Part shown: positions 48,331-57,480 of the stretch, one piece after another
Position numbering within the stretch: position 1 is the stretch's first letter
Layout of the letters: each line of letters begins with the position of its first letter
Assembly: GCA_014379595.1 (NCBI GenBank)
Contig: JACMLM010000020.1
Coordinates: 62,001-126,000 of the forward strand
From: Anaerolineales bacterium
GTDB taxonomy: Bacteria; Chloroflexota; Anaerolineae; Anaerolineales; Villigracilaceae
DNA: 64,000 nucleotides
Direction: 5' to 3'
Notes under the pieces: model-generated
Told to the model about the DNA's origin: nothing
The model's database searches: none
What the model saw: only the letters and a program-made list of their open reading frames with translations
Program-made: the position numbers and the translations under genes

Positions 48331-49422
48331 ATGAGTGTTCTGATTGAAGGCATCAGTGTCGTAATTCTTAACTCGACTATTAATAAAAAATATAAGGGTG
48401 GCTTTGCGAAATATAAACAAGATTTTATTAATGGAACTTTCTGCACAGATGGTCAACTTGTTCGAGTTGGGTTTATGGCGCCTCCCGATGTCGGGCGTTT
48501 TATAATGAATTTAGAAAAACAAGGTTTTATATTTAAGCAAGGCGAGAAATCTGTTGACGTATCTGTAATTGACCAAGTAGAAGGATTTACAATCGCTTGT
48601 GATTGGTTGACTCTTCAACGTACTCCTGATGGCGTAGCGTTTTGCTCTTTAAAAGGTATGAAAACTGATAAAATCGCTGTACCAAACGGGTGGAAATTAG
48701 AAAATTCGCTCAGTAAAAAGTTTGCAAAAGTAGACAACAATAATGTCGAAGGCAGATTGCAGCATTTACGAACAGATGGAAGTGTAGATGTTTTTCTCGA
48801 CAAACAGACCATGAAAGAAGTTTTCATAGGACGTACTTCTAAAGAAAATCATGGAATGACCAATATTGCAGATTTCCTCAAAAAAGGTGCTGAGTTAGTC
48901 AATCCATATATATTTCTAACTGATCGAAATGCCTCAGACATTGAAAGTGTTGATGGGCGTAAAAACATTAAACAGGGAATTGAATATTTGGAATTAGTAA
49001 CTCAACTGGATACGCAAAATTGGGCTGCTTATTGGTTCTTGGGTAAGACTCAACAGGCATTACACAACGATGAAAAAGCATATGGTTATTTCAAATCAGC
49101 ATTTGAAATTAATCCTAATCATCCTGATGTATGCCGTGAATTAATGATGACATGTCTTCAATTAGGAAAAACAGATGAAGGATTGTTAGCGGCGCAATCT
49201 GGCATTAAATTGGCCCCAAACGACCCTGGCTTGTTGGCTAATCTAAGTTTAGCTTTATTTCTAAATGAAAATTTAGCACAAGCAAAAATGGCAGCCGAGC
49301 AATCTTTGGCTCAATCTCCATCTGACCCGATAACAAAAAATTTACTTATGATGATTACACAAGTTCAAAATGGAAAAAGAAAACAACCCAGAAAAATTTC
49401 GGACTTAATGAGAGCGGGCTAA
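48331..49422 (+). CDS. TPR-containing protein of unknown function
   Basis: 363 residues with AAGGTG before the ATG. The N-terminal ~100 residues (GISVVILNSTINKKYKGGF ... IACDWLTLQ) form an alpha/beta region I cannot assign. The middle is hydrophilic. The C-terminal ~130 residues are tetratricopeptide repeats (NWAAYWFLGKTQQALHNDEKAYGYFKSAFEINPNHPD, then two more), a protein-binding scaffold. There is no signal peptide. It is not obviously linked to its neighbours. In the 140-bp gap before it I see nothing beyond the ribosome-binding site. Confidence 0.7.
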   Translation: MSVLIEGISVVILNSTINKKYKGGFAKYKQDFINGTFCTDGQLVRVGFMAPPDVGRFIMNLEKQGFIFKQGEKSVDVSVIDQVEGFTIACDWLTLQRTPDGVAFCSLKGMKTDKIAVPNGWKLENSLSKKFAKVDNNNVEGRLQHLRTDGSVDVFLDKQTMKEVFIGRTSKENHGMTNIADFLKKGAELVNPYIFLTDRNASDIESVDGRKNIKQGIEYLELVTQLDTQNWAAYWFLGKTQQALHNDEKAYGYFKSAFEINPNHPDVCRELMMTCLQLGKTDEGLLAAQSGIKLAPNDPGLLANLSLALFLNENLAQAKMAAEQSLAQSPSDPITKNLLMMITQVQNGKRKQPRKISDLMRAG

Positions 49423-49488
49423 AAAAGCGTGCAGCAACTTATCTTTACGGTCAGTAGTTTGTCTACGGCCAAAATAAGTTTGGGGTAA

Positions 49489-49575
49489 TTATATTTTCCT
49501 CCCAAACATTTCATCGGTCTTTGCTACCATAATAAAATCATTTCGATTCAATCCTATGATGGAATATATACACCA
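49489..49575 (-). pseudogene. decayed 3' end of a phhB-like gene
   Basis: Read on the minus strand this gives W-C-I-Y-S-I-I-G-L-N-R-N-D-F-I-M-V-A-K-T then DEMFGRKI and a stop. This lines up one-to-one with the C-terminus of the intact dehydratase at 50346-50693 ([21 protein letters not shown]) and with the family pattern WWTHxIxGL. An in-frame stop lies just upstream, so only the last ~29 codons survive. It is a relic of a second dehydratase gene. Confidence 0.75.
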
Positions 49576-49608
49576 TCATAGTAGGCCACAATAAAAAGGA
49601 GATGATTC

Positions 49609-50331
49609 ATGACGAACGAACGTACCTATCCATGCCTGCCGTGCCGCGAACTGGATGAATCAATATCGTTTTATAAGTCACTGGGGTTCAAGCAAACTTA
49701 TCGACAGCTACGTCCCAACCCTTATGCAGTCGTGGCTCTTGAAGAGATACACATCCATCTCTTCGGCATGGAGGGATTTAATCCTGCAGACTCATATGGC
49801 AGTGTCATCATCGTTGTACCTGATCCAGATAGCCTTTATCATGATTTCGCTAAAGGATTAAGAGAAACTTTTGGCAAACTACCCGTAGCGGGCATCCCTC
49901 GGATTCTGCGTCCACGAAAAAAGTATGGGACAGTCAGTGGATTTAGCGTAGTAGACCCTGGCGGGAATTGGCTGCGGATTTACAAGTTAAATGAAACTGA
50001 AGAGGAAGACTCGCCGAAAATAGAGGAAGGATTGCCACAGATCATTCTTGTTGCCGCGCGCCTGGGAGATGCACGTGGAGACGAAGCGTTGGCTTTAAAA
50101 ACTCTTGAAAATGGCTTGAAACGCTTCAAAGACGCACCAGCCATTGATCTAGCAAAAGCGTATCTATATCGAGCGGAGTTGGCAATTCGGACAAATAACC
50201 ATAGATTATCTCAAGCCTCACTCACTGCGGCAAAATCACTGGAGCTTTCTGAAGATGAAAAGACTGCTCTTGCAGATGACTTTGCTCATACAACAGAGCT
50301 CGTTAATCAAGTAAGCCAGTCAGCAGTATAA
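49609..50331 (+). CDS. VOC (glyoxalase-fold) protein with TPR-like C-terminus
   Basis: 240 residues with a good AAGGAG site. Residues 1-130 are a vicinal-oxygen-chelate domain (CRELDESISFYKSLGF, IHIHLFGMEG, VSGFSVVDPGGNWLRIYKL), as in bleomycin-resistance and dioxygenase-like proteins. The last ~100 residues are helical with TPR character (ARLGDARGDEALALKTLENGL, LAKAYLYRAELAIRTNN). Such a fusion is unusual for the small VOC family. Its activity is unknown. The convergent pterin dehydratase ends 14 bp away. Confidence 0.8.
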   Translation: MTNERTYPCLPCRELDESISFYKSLGFKQTYRQLRPNPYAVVALEEIHIHLFGMEGFNPADSYGSVIIVVPDPDSLYHDFAKGLRETFGKLPVAGIPRILRPRKKYGTVSGFSVVDPGGNWLRIYKLNETEEEDSPKIEEGLPQIILVAARLGDARGDEALALKTLENGLKRFKDAPAIDLAKAYLYRAELAIRTNNHRLSQASLTAAKSLELSEDEKTALADDFAHTTELVNQVSQSAV

Positions 50332-50345
50332 GTAAATTTTAATAC

Positions 50346-50693
50346 TTACAATTTCTGCTCAAACAATTCATCTGTCTTCGCCGCCATGATGAAATCGTTT
50401 TTATGTAATCCTTTGATCTTATGCGTCCACCAGTTGACAGTGACTCTCCCCCACTCAGTAATAATCAACGGGTGATGATCCTCTTCTTCCGCAATCAGAC
50501 CGATCTTGTTTGTAAATGCAATCGCCTCAACAAAGTTTTTGAATTTGAAGACTCGCTCCAACCGTTTGACTCCATCTACTTCTTTAACTTCCCATTCTGA
50601 AATATGCGGGTGCAGATCATTAATTTCAGAATCGGTTAAGGTCGGCTCGGTGCCGCGGCAGGCAACACACTTTCCAGAGGCAAGATTGTTCAT
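50346..50693 (-). CDS. phhB: pterin-4a-carbinolamine dehydratase
   Basis: 115 residues of the PCD/DCoH family, which dehydrates 4a-hydroxytetrahydrobiopterin during aromatic amino acid hydroxylation. The active-site histidine pair is in EEEDHHPLI, with the third conserved region [14 protein letters not shown]. The N-terminal ~20 residues include a CVACRG segment that could bind metal. A decayed copy of this gene's 3' end lies 770 bp away (49489-49575). An R1 palindrome lies upstream of its start. Confidence 0.92.
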   Translation of the reverse strand: MNNLASGKCVACRGTEPTLTDSEINDLHPHISEWEVKEVDGVKRLERVFKFKNFVEAIAFTNKIGLIAEEEDHHPLIITEWGRVTVNWWTHKIKGLHKNDFIMAAKTDELFEQKL

Positions 50694-50717
50694 AAGGTTT
50701 TCCTTTCATCAGGAGTC

Positions 50718-50814
50718 ATGTCGCTGCGAGGCGCTCTTGGTGCTTGCCGAAGCAGTCTCCTTATAATAGGGATTGCTTCGTCGGAAAGAGCAAGAACCCT
50801 CCTCGCAATGACAT
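50718..50814. repeat. R1 dispersed palindrome, copy 3
   Basis: The arms ATGTCGCTGCGAGG and CCTCGCAATGACAT, with inner GCTTGCCGAAGCAGTCTCC and GGGATTGCTTCGTCGG. It is a diverged copy with the same outer ends as copies 1 and 2. It lies 2 bp past the transaldolase-PGI stop and may form its 3' hairpin. Confidence 0.7.
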
Positions 50815-50816
50815 TA

Positions 50817-53498
50817 TCAAGTCAAAGCATCAACCAACTTTGTCAACTCTGAAGGATCAGAGAGTTTGATTCGTAAGGCTTTTCTGCCTGCGGCGATCAA
50901 GGCTTCATAATCACCCAACGCTTGCGCACGGAGCAGGGTGCCAAAACTCAATCCTTGATTGGGAATTTCCATATCCTGTTTCGCATCATACACAACCTGA
51001 ATAAACAATCCTTTATTCGGGCCGCCTTTGTGAAATTGACCTGTTGAATGTTGAAAGCGCGGACCAAATCCAGCAGTCACAGCACATTTTGTTTTTTCTC
51101 TCAATGCAACGCGCAACGCTTGTAAAGCTTCCACTGTGCTTTTATTGCGCGGCAAATAAGCGTTGATCGTAAGGAAGTCATCGGCCTTCGCGCCAGATAC
51201 AAATTTACTCACCTCACTCACATCCACCAAGTCAACATCTGCCAATTTGCCTGTCTTTTGAAAATCTTCAATCTTGGCTATCGTGCGAAGTTTACTGTCC
51301 TGCACATCGGGCTGGTCAAACGCATTGATTCCCAAAATATAACAAACCACCGAAATCGCAACTTCCCATCTGAAAAACTCCGCACCAACATCATATGGGT
51401 TTGCAATTGGCAATTCGATCACAGGGAAGCCAGCTTTTTTCAAAGCGCTAACGCCCGCATCCAACTCATCATTATTTCGCAGATACACAAACAGGCGATC
51501 ATTTCCATAAACATCGGGCGTGCCCAACGGCTCCAATGGAACAGGAAGGATTCCCTTTCCATGCTTACCACTCGACTCGGCGATTACCTGCTCGATCCAA
51601 TTTGCAAACGCGGATACAGGCGCATCAGCCACAATCGTCAGCTTGTCTCTGCCTGCGAGAGCAGACTCAGCCAGTAGAGCGCCCAATGCAAAGCCAGGAT
51701 TCTGTGCTGCAGGAACATCCTTCTCAGATTGTTGTTTCATTCGTTCTGCGCTATCCAGCAGACGAGGAATATCCATACCAAGCAAGGCCGCAGGGACTAA
51801 ACCAAAATCGGTTAATGCGGAGAATCGCCCGCCTACATTTGGATCCGCGTTAAATACTTTTCTAAATCCGCGTTCTTTTGCAAGTTTCTCCAAAGATGAA
51901 CCTGCATCGGTAGTAACTACAAAACGTGAGCCATCACCTTTACTAAGTTCCCAGAAATAATCAAATGCAGCAAGCAACTCGGCTGTGCCGCCTGATTTAC
52001 TGGCAAGAATATATAACGATTTATCTGGTGGATATTGTTCAGCAGCCAAAGCAACCTGCTGTGGATCAGTTGAATCAAGAATCGCAAGACTGACTTTCGC
52101 TTCAATATTTGCGGCAGCTAATAGTGAGCTCAATACTTCAGCGGTTAATGAAGAGCCTCCCATACCAATAACTAATACACGGTCAATGCCATCCTCGTGG
52201 ATTTCTTTTGCAAATGACAAATATCCATCGAGGCGTTTACGCGCATCTTCAATCGAGTCCAACCAACCGAGCCGAATCTTTACCTCAGCTTGACCTTCAG
52301 CATCGCTTGCCCAAAGTGTTGGGTCATGCGCCCATAGGCGCGAGGGGACAGAATCCATTTCCAGTTGAGAGATACGCTCAGAAACAGAATCAGCTAAAGG
52401 TCCAAGTGAAGAAACGGCGGTTTTCTTCCTCTCCTCAATAGCTCCAAGAAGAGTTGTGAGAGCTTCTGCAAATGACTTCACGCCTTCCTCTTCCAATTCT
52501 TTTGTAACCGTACTCATGGAAATGCCTTGCGCTTTAAGGTCAACAAAAACCTTTTGCGATTCTTCAAGGTCACGGGTGATCGTCATAGCTGCATTGCCAT
52601 GATCTCGAAAAGCTTCCAACGTGGCGGGTGGAACCGTGTTGACCGTATCAGGGCCGATGAGGTTATCAACATAATAAGTGTCTGGATACGCGGGATTCTT
52701 CGTGCCAGTGGAAGCCCAAAGCGGACGCTGCACACGAGCACGGAAACGCGCTTTAAGAGTTGCAAAACGCGGAGATGTAAAAATAGACTCAAATGCTTCA
52801 TATGCAAGTTTTGCATTTGCGATTGCCGCTTTGCCAAGCAAAGGAGAATCTTTTGGAAGTTGCGGATCAATCTTTGTATCTACACGTGAAACAAAGAAAG
52901 ACGCAACCGATGCAATTTGTTGAATAGGGAGATTCTGCTCGACGCGATCTTCAAGTCCCGCAAGATATGCATCCATTACAGCGGCATAACGGTCAAGCGA
53001 AAAAATAAGCGTGATATTGATATTGATTCCCGCCGCGATAGATTGACGAATGGCAGGAATACCTTCTCTCGTGGCTGGGATTTTCACCATTAAATTCGGA
53101 CGATTAACACGCTCCCATAATTCCTTCGCCTGCTTGATCGTACCTTCGGTATCGTTCGCAAGAGTCGGACTGACTTCAAGGCTTACAAATCCATCACCGC
53201 CTTTGGTCTCATCGTAGAGGGAACGAAAAAGATCGCAGCCAGCTTGTATATCTTCAACTGCAAGTTGCCAGAAAATCTTTTCAGCATCCCAACCAGCCCA
53301 TGCCAGCGGAATGAGTGCGGCATCATAATCATTTGTTTTGCTGATGGCATTCAGAAAAATAGTGGGGTTGGATGTAACGCCGCGAATATCACCACGATCG
53401 ATCATGGCCTTAAGTTCACCATTTACGATTATTTTTCTTTGAATATTATCCAGCCAGAGAGATTGTTTAAGAGATGTAAGTTTTTGAATAGGATTCAT
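50817..53498 (-). CDS. bifunctional transaldolase / glucose-6-phosphate isomerase
   Basis: 893 residues fusing two sugar-phosphate enzymes. Residues 1 to ~370 are transaldolase (GVTSNPTIF, the Schiff-base lysine in LMVKIPATREG, GPDTVNTVPPATLEAF). Residues ~380-893 are phosphoglucose isomerase (VLVIGMGGSSLTAEVL, YILASKSGGTAEL, ALTDFGLVPAALLG, KGLFIQVV). The fusion links the pentose phosphate pathway directly to glycolysis. RpiB and transketolase lie upstream in the same operon, so this set covers most of the non-oxidative branch. The gene begins 86 bp after the rpiB stop. Confidence 0.93.
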   Translation of the reverse strand: MNPIQKLTSLKQSLWLDNIQRKIIVNGELKAMIDRGDIRGVTSNPTIFLNAISKTNDYDAALIPLAWAGWDAEKIFWQLAVEDIQAGCDLFRSLYDETKGGDGFVSLEVSPTLANDTEGTIKQAKELWERVNRPNLMVKIPATREGIPAIRQSIAAGININITLIFSLDRYAAVMDAYLAGLEDRVEQNLPIQQIASVASFFVSRVDTKIDPQLPKDSPLLGKAAIANAKLAYEAFESIFTSPRFATLKARFRARVQRPLWASTGTKNPAYPDTYYVDNLIGPDTVNTVPPATLEAFRDHGNAAMTITRDLEESQKVFVDLKAQGISMSTVTKELEEEGVKSFAEALTTLLGAIEERKKTAVSSLGPLADSVSERISQLEMDSVPSRLWAHDPTLWASDAEGQAEVKIRLGWLDSIEDARKRLDGYLSFAKEIHEDGIDRVLVIGMGGSSLTAEVLSSLLAAANIEAKVSLAILDSTDPQQVALAAEQYPPDKSLYILASKSGGTAELLAAFDYFWELSKGDGSRFVVTTDAGSSLEKLAKERGFRKVFNADPNVGGRFSALTDFGLVPAALLGMDIPRLLDSAERMKQQSEKDVPAAQNPGFALGALLAESALAGRDKLTIVADAPVSAFANWIEQVIAESSGKHGKGILPVPLEPLGTPDVYGNDRLFVYLRNNDELDAGVSALKKAGFPVIELPIANPYDVGAEFFRWEVAISVVCYILGINAFDQPDVQDSKLRTIAKIEDFQKTGKLADVDLVDVSEVSKFVSGAKADDFLTINAYLPRNKSTVEALQALRVALREKTKCAVTAGFGPRFQHSTGQFHKGGPNKGLFIQVVYDAKQDMEIPNQGLSFGTLLRAQALGDYEALIAAGRKALRIKLSDPSELTKLVDALT

Positions 53499-53584
53499 TG
53501 TTTATAGTTTCCAAGTTTCAGGTTTGAAGGTTGACAAGTTAATGTTTAAGTTTAATATTCCGCAGAATCTCCGCGAACAAGGTG

Positions 53585-54043
53585 CTAACTATCCTTTTCC
53601 ATTTCCAAAATCTTCGCCACACGGCGTGCCAGTCTTTCGCCACCATCTTCATTACCAAGATAATGTGCTAACAAAAATGCAGGTACTAAAACTTTCACCA
53701 GCTCGGGCCCGATCACGCGCCCGCCCAAACAAAGAACATTCATATTATCGTGTGCAACTCCCTGCGCGGCTGAATAAGTATCATGGCAGATCGAGGCATA
53801 TATGCCTTTCATTTTATTGGCAGCCATGCATGCACCAATCCCTGAACCACAAATCAACACGCCGCGTTCGGCTTCACCAGATTGAATCTTCTCGCCAAGT
53901 TTTTTTGTAAAGTCTGGAAAGTCCACAGCTTCTGCACTATTTGTGCCAACATCAATTACTTCATGACCCAATGCACGAACTGATTCGATCACTACATTTT
54001 TTAGTGGAAAGCCCGCATGATCGCAAGCCACTACTATCTTCAT
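53585..54043 (-). CDS. rpiB: ribose-5-phosphate isomerase B
   Basis: 152 residues of the RpiB/LacAB family, interconverting ribose 5-phosphate and ribulose 5-phosphate. The N-terminal [13 protein letters not shown], the [13 protein letters not shown] segment and the active-site loop [16 protein letters not shown] with its cysteine are all present, as is the H-D-T-Y-S-A segment. Its ATG overlaps the transketolase stop (ATGA), so the two are translationally coupled. Confidence 0.95.
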   Translation of the reverse strand: MKIVVACDHAGFPLKNVVIESVRALGHEVIDVGTNSAEAVDFPDFTKKLGEKIQSGEAERGVLICGSGIGACMAANKMKGIYASICHDTYSAAQGVAHDNMNVLCLGGRVIGPELVKVLVPAFLLAHYLGNEDGGERLARRVAKILEMEKDS

Positions 54044-56013
54044 AACAATTCCTTTGCCTTTGCCACAACATTCTCAACGGTAAAGCCAAGATGTTCAAAG
54101 ATGACTTTATAAGGAGCGGATGCGCCGAATCGTTCAATGCTAATCACTGAATCTGCGTATCTTTCCCAGCCGAGGCCTACTCCAGTTTCGACAGCCAGTC
54201 TCTTCTGGATATTCTTCGGCAGCACAGACTCACGATACGCTTCATCCTGTTTCTCGAACAATTCCCAGCTTGGGAAGGAAACCACACGCACACCTTTGCC
54301 TTCGTCTGCAAGTTTTTGCGCAGCCTCAAAAATGAGGCTCACTTCCGAGCCAGATGCCATCAAAATAATTTCTGGTGTACCAAAATCCTTTAAGACATAT
54401 GCACCTTTGTTCACTGGAGCAGATAGAGTATCCAATGTTGGTAAAGCCTGACGCGTCAGCACAAGCAGCGTCGGCCCATCACGCCTTTCAATAGCCACCT
54501 TCCATGCTTTGACAGTCTCATTTGCATCCGCAGGGCGCAGTAAAACGAGATTCGGGATCAAGCGCAACGACATCAGATGTTCAACAGGTTGATGAGTAGG
54601 GCCATCCTCGCCAAGTCCCACGCTATCATGAGTAAAGATGAAAATAGATGGGTAAGGCGACAATGCCGCGAGCCGAATCGCTGGACGCATATAATCAGAA
54701 AAAATCAGGAATGTGCCTCCATAAGGAATTATTCCGCCAAAAACAGCCATGCCATTGAGCGCTGCACCCATGGCATGTTCACGCACACCAAAGTGAAAGT
54801 TACGCCCCTGATAAGAATCTTTTTGGAAGGAGGGACTTCCGTCAATTTTTGTGTTATTTGACGGGGCAAGATCTGCAGAGCCGCCAATAAGCTCGGGAAG
54901 TTTTTCAGCCAATGCGTTAATAACTTTACCGGAGGCAACGCGAGTTCCCATGCCTTTTGCATCTGGAGGAAAAGTTGGCAAAGCGGATTCCCAGCCATCA
55001 GGTAACTTACCGTCAAGACGGCGCTGCAACTCTGAACCAAGCGCAGGGTGGATACGCTTGTAAGCGTCAAAGCGCATTTTCCAATCATATTCAAGTTCAC
55101 GTCCGCGCTCAACTGCTTTACGATAGAACTCAAGCACATCATCAGGAATGAGGAAGCGAGGTTCTTTTGGCCAGCCGAGATTATCTTTTGCAGCATTAAG
55201 TTCTTCGTCACCTAAAGGCTCACCATGTGCCTTGGCTGTGCCTTGTTTATTCGGCGCGCCAAATCCAATTGTAGTGCGGCAGATGATCAAAGTTGGGCGC
55301 GGCTCCGCTTTTGCTTCCTGAATTGCCTTATCAATTGCTTCCACATCATTGCCATCTTCCACGCGAAGAACCTGCCACCCATAAGCACGGAAGCGGACAG
55401 CGCGGTCTTCAGTGAAAGCAAGATCAGTTGAGCCATCAATTGAAACATGGTTATCATCATAGAAGTAAATCAAACGCCCAAGCGACAAATGACCCGCGAG
55501 TGAGGCGGCTTCAGCAGAAATACCTTCCATCAAGTCACCATCTGTGACAATAGCATAGATAAAAGGATCGATCATTTCATGACCGCGTTGGTTGAAGATC
55601 GCAGCGAGATGAGAAGCAGCAATTGCCATTCCTACACCTGTCGCGAAGCCCTGCCCCAATGGACCTGTTGTCATCTCAACACCAGGCGTTAATCCGTATT
55701 CAGGATGACCAGGTGTAAGGCTTTCCCATTGGCGAAAGTTTTTCAATTCATCAAGCGGCAGATCATATCCCGTCAGATGCAGTAATGAATATAAAAGCAT
55801 GGAACCATGGCCGCCTGAAAGGATGAAGCGATCACGTCCCGCCCATTTCGGGTTGCGAGGGTTGTGGCGCAGGTGACGCGTCCAGAGGGTAAATGCCAGT
55901 GCGGCGGTGCCCATTGGAAGTCCGGGGTGACCCGAGTTTGCTTTTTGAACAGCGTCTGCAGAAAGAAATCGAATTGTATTGATTGCGCGAACTTGTAAGT
56001 CGTCGGATGACAT
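54040..56013 (-). CDS. tkt: transketolase
   Basis: 657 residues of full-length transketolase, a thiamine-diphosphate enzyme moving two-carbon units. The N-terminal domain has [45 protein letters not shown] and the ThDP motif GDGDL variant TDGDLMEG with the downstream NH segment. The second domain has [14 protein letters not shown] and [19 protein letters not shown]. It leads the pentose phosphate operon tkt-rpiB-tal/pgi; an R4b palindrome separates it from the DUF429 gene upstream. Confidence 0.96.
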   Translation of the reverse strand: MSSDDLQVRAINTIRFLSADAVQKANSGHPGLPMGTAALAFTLWTRHLRHNPRNPKWAGRDRFILSGGHGSMLLYSLLHLTGYDLPLDELKNFRQWESLTPGHPEYGLTPGVEMTTGPLGQGFATGVGMAIAASHLAAIFNQRGHEMIDPFIYAIVTDGDLMEGISAEAASLAGHLSLGRLIYFYDDNHVSIDGSTDLAFTEDRAVRFRAYGWQVLRVEDGNDVEAIDKAIQEAKAEPRPTLIICRTTIGFGAPNKQGTAKAHGEPLGDEELNAAKDNLGWPKEPRFLIPDDVLEFYRKAVERGRELEYDWKMRFDAYKRIHPALGSELQRRLDGKLPDGWESALPTFPPDAKGMGTRVASGKVINALAEKLPELIGGSADLAPSNNTKIDGSPSFQKDSYQGRNFHFGVREHAMGAALNGMAVFGGIIPYGGTFLIFSDYMRPAIRLAALSPYPSIFIFTHDSVGLGEDGPTHQPVEHLMSLRLIPNLVLLRPADANETVKAWKVAIERRDGPTLLVLTRQALPTLDTLSAPVNKGAYVLKDFGTPEIILMASGSEVSLIFEAAQKLADEGKGVRVVSFPSWELFEKQDEAYRESVLPKNIQKRLAVETGVGLGWERYADSVISIERFGASAPYKVIFEHLGFTVENVVAKAKELL

Positions 56014-56065
56014 AATTATGAATCCTTATCAAAAAGAATGGTTCTATTTTACCAAACGTCGTCAT

Positions 56066-56100
56066 AAAAACCTCCGAGGTCTCAAAGACCTCGGAGGTTT
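56066..56100. repeat. R4b palindrome after the DUF429 gene
   Basis: AAAACCTCCGAGGTCT and AGACCTCGGAGGTTT form a palindrome. On the minus strand it is followed by a T-run (GGTTTTTATG), so it can act as terminator of the DUF429 gene. It is the most distant R4 copy, about 36 kb from the rest. Confidence 0.8.
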
Positions 56101-56103
56101 GAT

Positions 56104-56865
56104 CTAATATTTTTCCTTTAATTCCTTTTCAGGCAAGACGATCAATCCCTCTTTTGCATCGCCAATATTATATATATGATCAGGTTTATTAACCGCGAGC
56201 CATGCAGTGTATGCCGCAACCAAAGTATCCAGTTGCTCGGGAAGATACAACAAATCCATCGGCCATATGCCTTTGGTCATTTTATGACGCGTAATCTCTT
56301 CAAAAAATTCCATGGGATCTTTTATTCGAACACCATGTTCGTATAAAATTAACTGCCTTTGCAATCGCCCTTCCAGTGAAGGCTTGGCCAAGGGAACTTG
56401 TCCTGCCATCACACAATAACTTGCATGTGGATGCGTCTCTAAAATTTGATATGCAGAATCTTTTTCAGGGTATTTCTGAAATCCCATCTTCCCCAGTTTG
56501 CGATATAACTCAAATCCCAACTGCATCCACGCGGGGCATAAGGCGGCAGTTGCAGGAGTTCCCGAAACAGAAATACCATGTTCACGCAATTCATATTCCG
56601 CCATGCGAAATTCTGCTCCGCGAACTTGATGCGGAGTAAGCATCTCCTTTTTTATCTTTTCGCGTACCAATCCGCGATTGACTCCCGAAGGTGCGTTTAC
56701 TGCAACCGTTGCCGAACTCTGGCCTGCTAGAAACGCAGTCACATCTTCCATCTCGCCATCAGTAAGCGCGAGAAGGTTCAAGTCCTTATCCAATGCGGCA
56801 TAAGTAAAAGACTTGCGTCCGGAGGTAGGGTCAATTCCAATAAAAACTGAGTCGGTAAAAAGCAT
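56104..56865 (-). CDS. DUF429 family protein
   Basis: 253 residues of the DUF429 family, predicted RNase H-fold nucleases or related proteins of unknown role. The opening FIGIDPTSGRKSFTYAALD and VAVNAPSGVNRGL are the family's characteristic strands, with Asp residues where an RNase H-like metal site would be. The C-terminal part has DAFLAAYTAW-like sequence (LDTLVAAYTAWLA), also typical. It lies just upstream of the tkt operon but is separated from it by a palindrome terminator. Function is not established. Confidence 0.75.
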   Translation of the reverse strand: MLFTDSVFIGIDPTSGRKSFTYAALDKDLNLLALTDGEMEDVTAFLAGQSSATVAVNAPSGVNRGLVREKIKKEMLTPHQVRGAEFRMAEYELREHGISVSGTPATAALCPAWMQLGFELYRKLGKMGFQKYPEKDSAYQILETHPHASYCVMAGQVPLAKPSLEGRLQRQLILYEHGVRIKDPMEFFEEITRHKMTKGIWPMDLLYLPEQLDTLVAAYTAWLAVNKPDHIYNIGDAKEGLIVLPEKELKEKY

Positions 56866-56945
56866 GGTAATTAATTAAGAGTATAAGTAGACAGGATAGT
56901 GATGAAATCTATTTTACCCCCCAATTCATGTATACTCGAATAATC

Positions 56946-57479
56946 ATGCAAAAAAATCAACGGATCATCCTGTATATTCTCATTCTTATTACTGGCGCAT
57001 CCTGGATCGTCCTTTCCATAGATAACACAGGCGCAAGCAATATCGCCGCGCCTCAAGCAGGTTTCCCTGCGCCAGACTTCACCCTCAAAACTCCCGAAGG
57101 CAAAATATACATACTCTCTGAATTAAAGGGCCAGGCTGTGCTTGTAAATCTTTGGGCCACATGGTGTCCCCCTTGTCGCGCAGAAATGCCCGCGATTGAA
57201 AAGGTATATCAGGACTATAAAGATGATGGTTTCATCGTTCTCGCAATTGACATGACCTATCAAGATGATCCATTTGCAGTCGTCCCTTTTGCAGAACAAT
57301 ATGGTCTTACCTTCCCCATTCTCCTCGATGAAACAGGCGAGACCGCAGCCGCATATCAGTTGCGATCATTGCCTTCCTCATATTTCATCAACCGCGCGGG
57401 CATTATTCAAGAGGTCGTTATTGGCGGTCCAATGTCTGAAACACTGCTACGCACACGAATCGAACAAATCCTTCAATAA
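56946..57479 (+). CDS. membrane-anchored thioredoxin-like (TlpA/ResA type) protein
   Basis: About 177 residues. One N-terminal membrane anchor (about 5-25) precedes a thioredoxin-fold domain outside the cytoplasm: PAPDFTLKTPEGK, the redox motif WCPPC in VNLWATWCPPCRAEMP, and the cis-Pro segment LPSSYFINRAG. It probably reduces or oxidises thiols of exported proteins. The start at 56946 is preferred; TATACT (56931-56936) lies 9 bases before it, suggesting a leaderless transcript, though an upstream in-frame ATG exists at 56928. The Lgt-like gene starts 1 bp after its stop. Confidence 0.88.
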   Translation: MQKNQRIILYILILITGASWIVLSIDNTGASNIAAPQAGFPAPDFTLKTPEGKIYILSELKGQAVLVNLWATWCPPCRAEMPAIEKVYQDYKDDGFIVLAIDMTYQDDPFAVVPFAEQYGLTFPILLDETGETAAAYQLRSLPSSYFINRAGIIQEVVIGGPMSETLLRTRIEQILQ

Positions 57480-57480
57480 C

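Noticed and set aside
49554..49581. Palindrome CTATGATGG-N10-CCATCATAG before the VOC gene as an operator
   Set aside because: Most of it lies inside the dehydratase relic, so the symmetry may be incidental; too weak to call a regulatory site.
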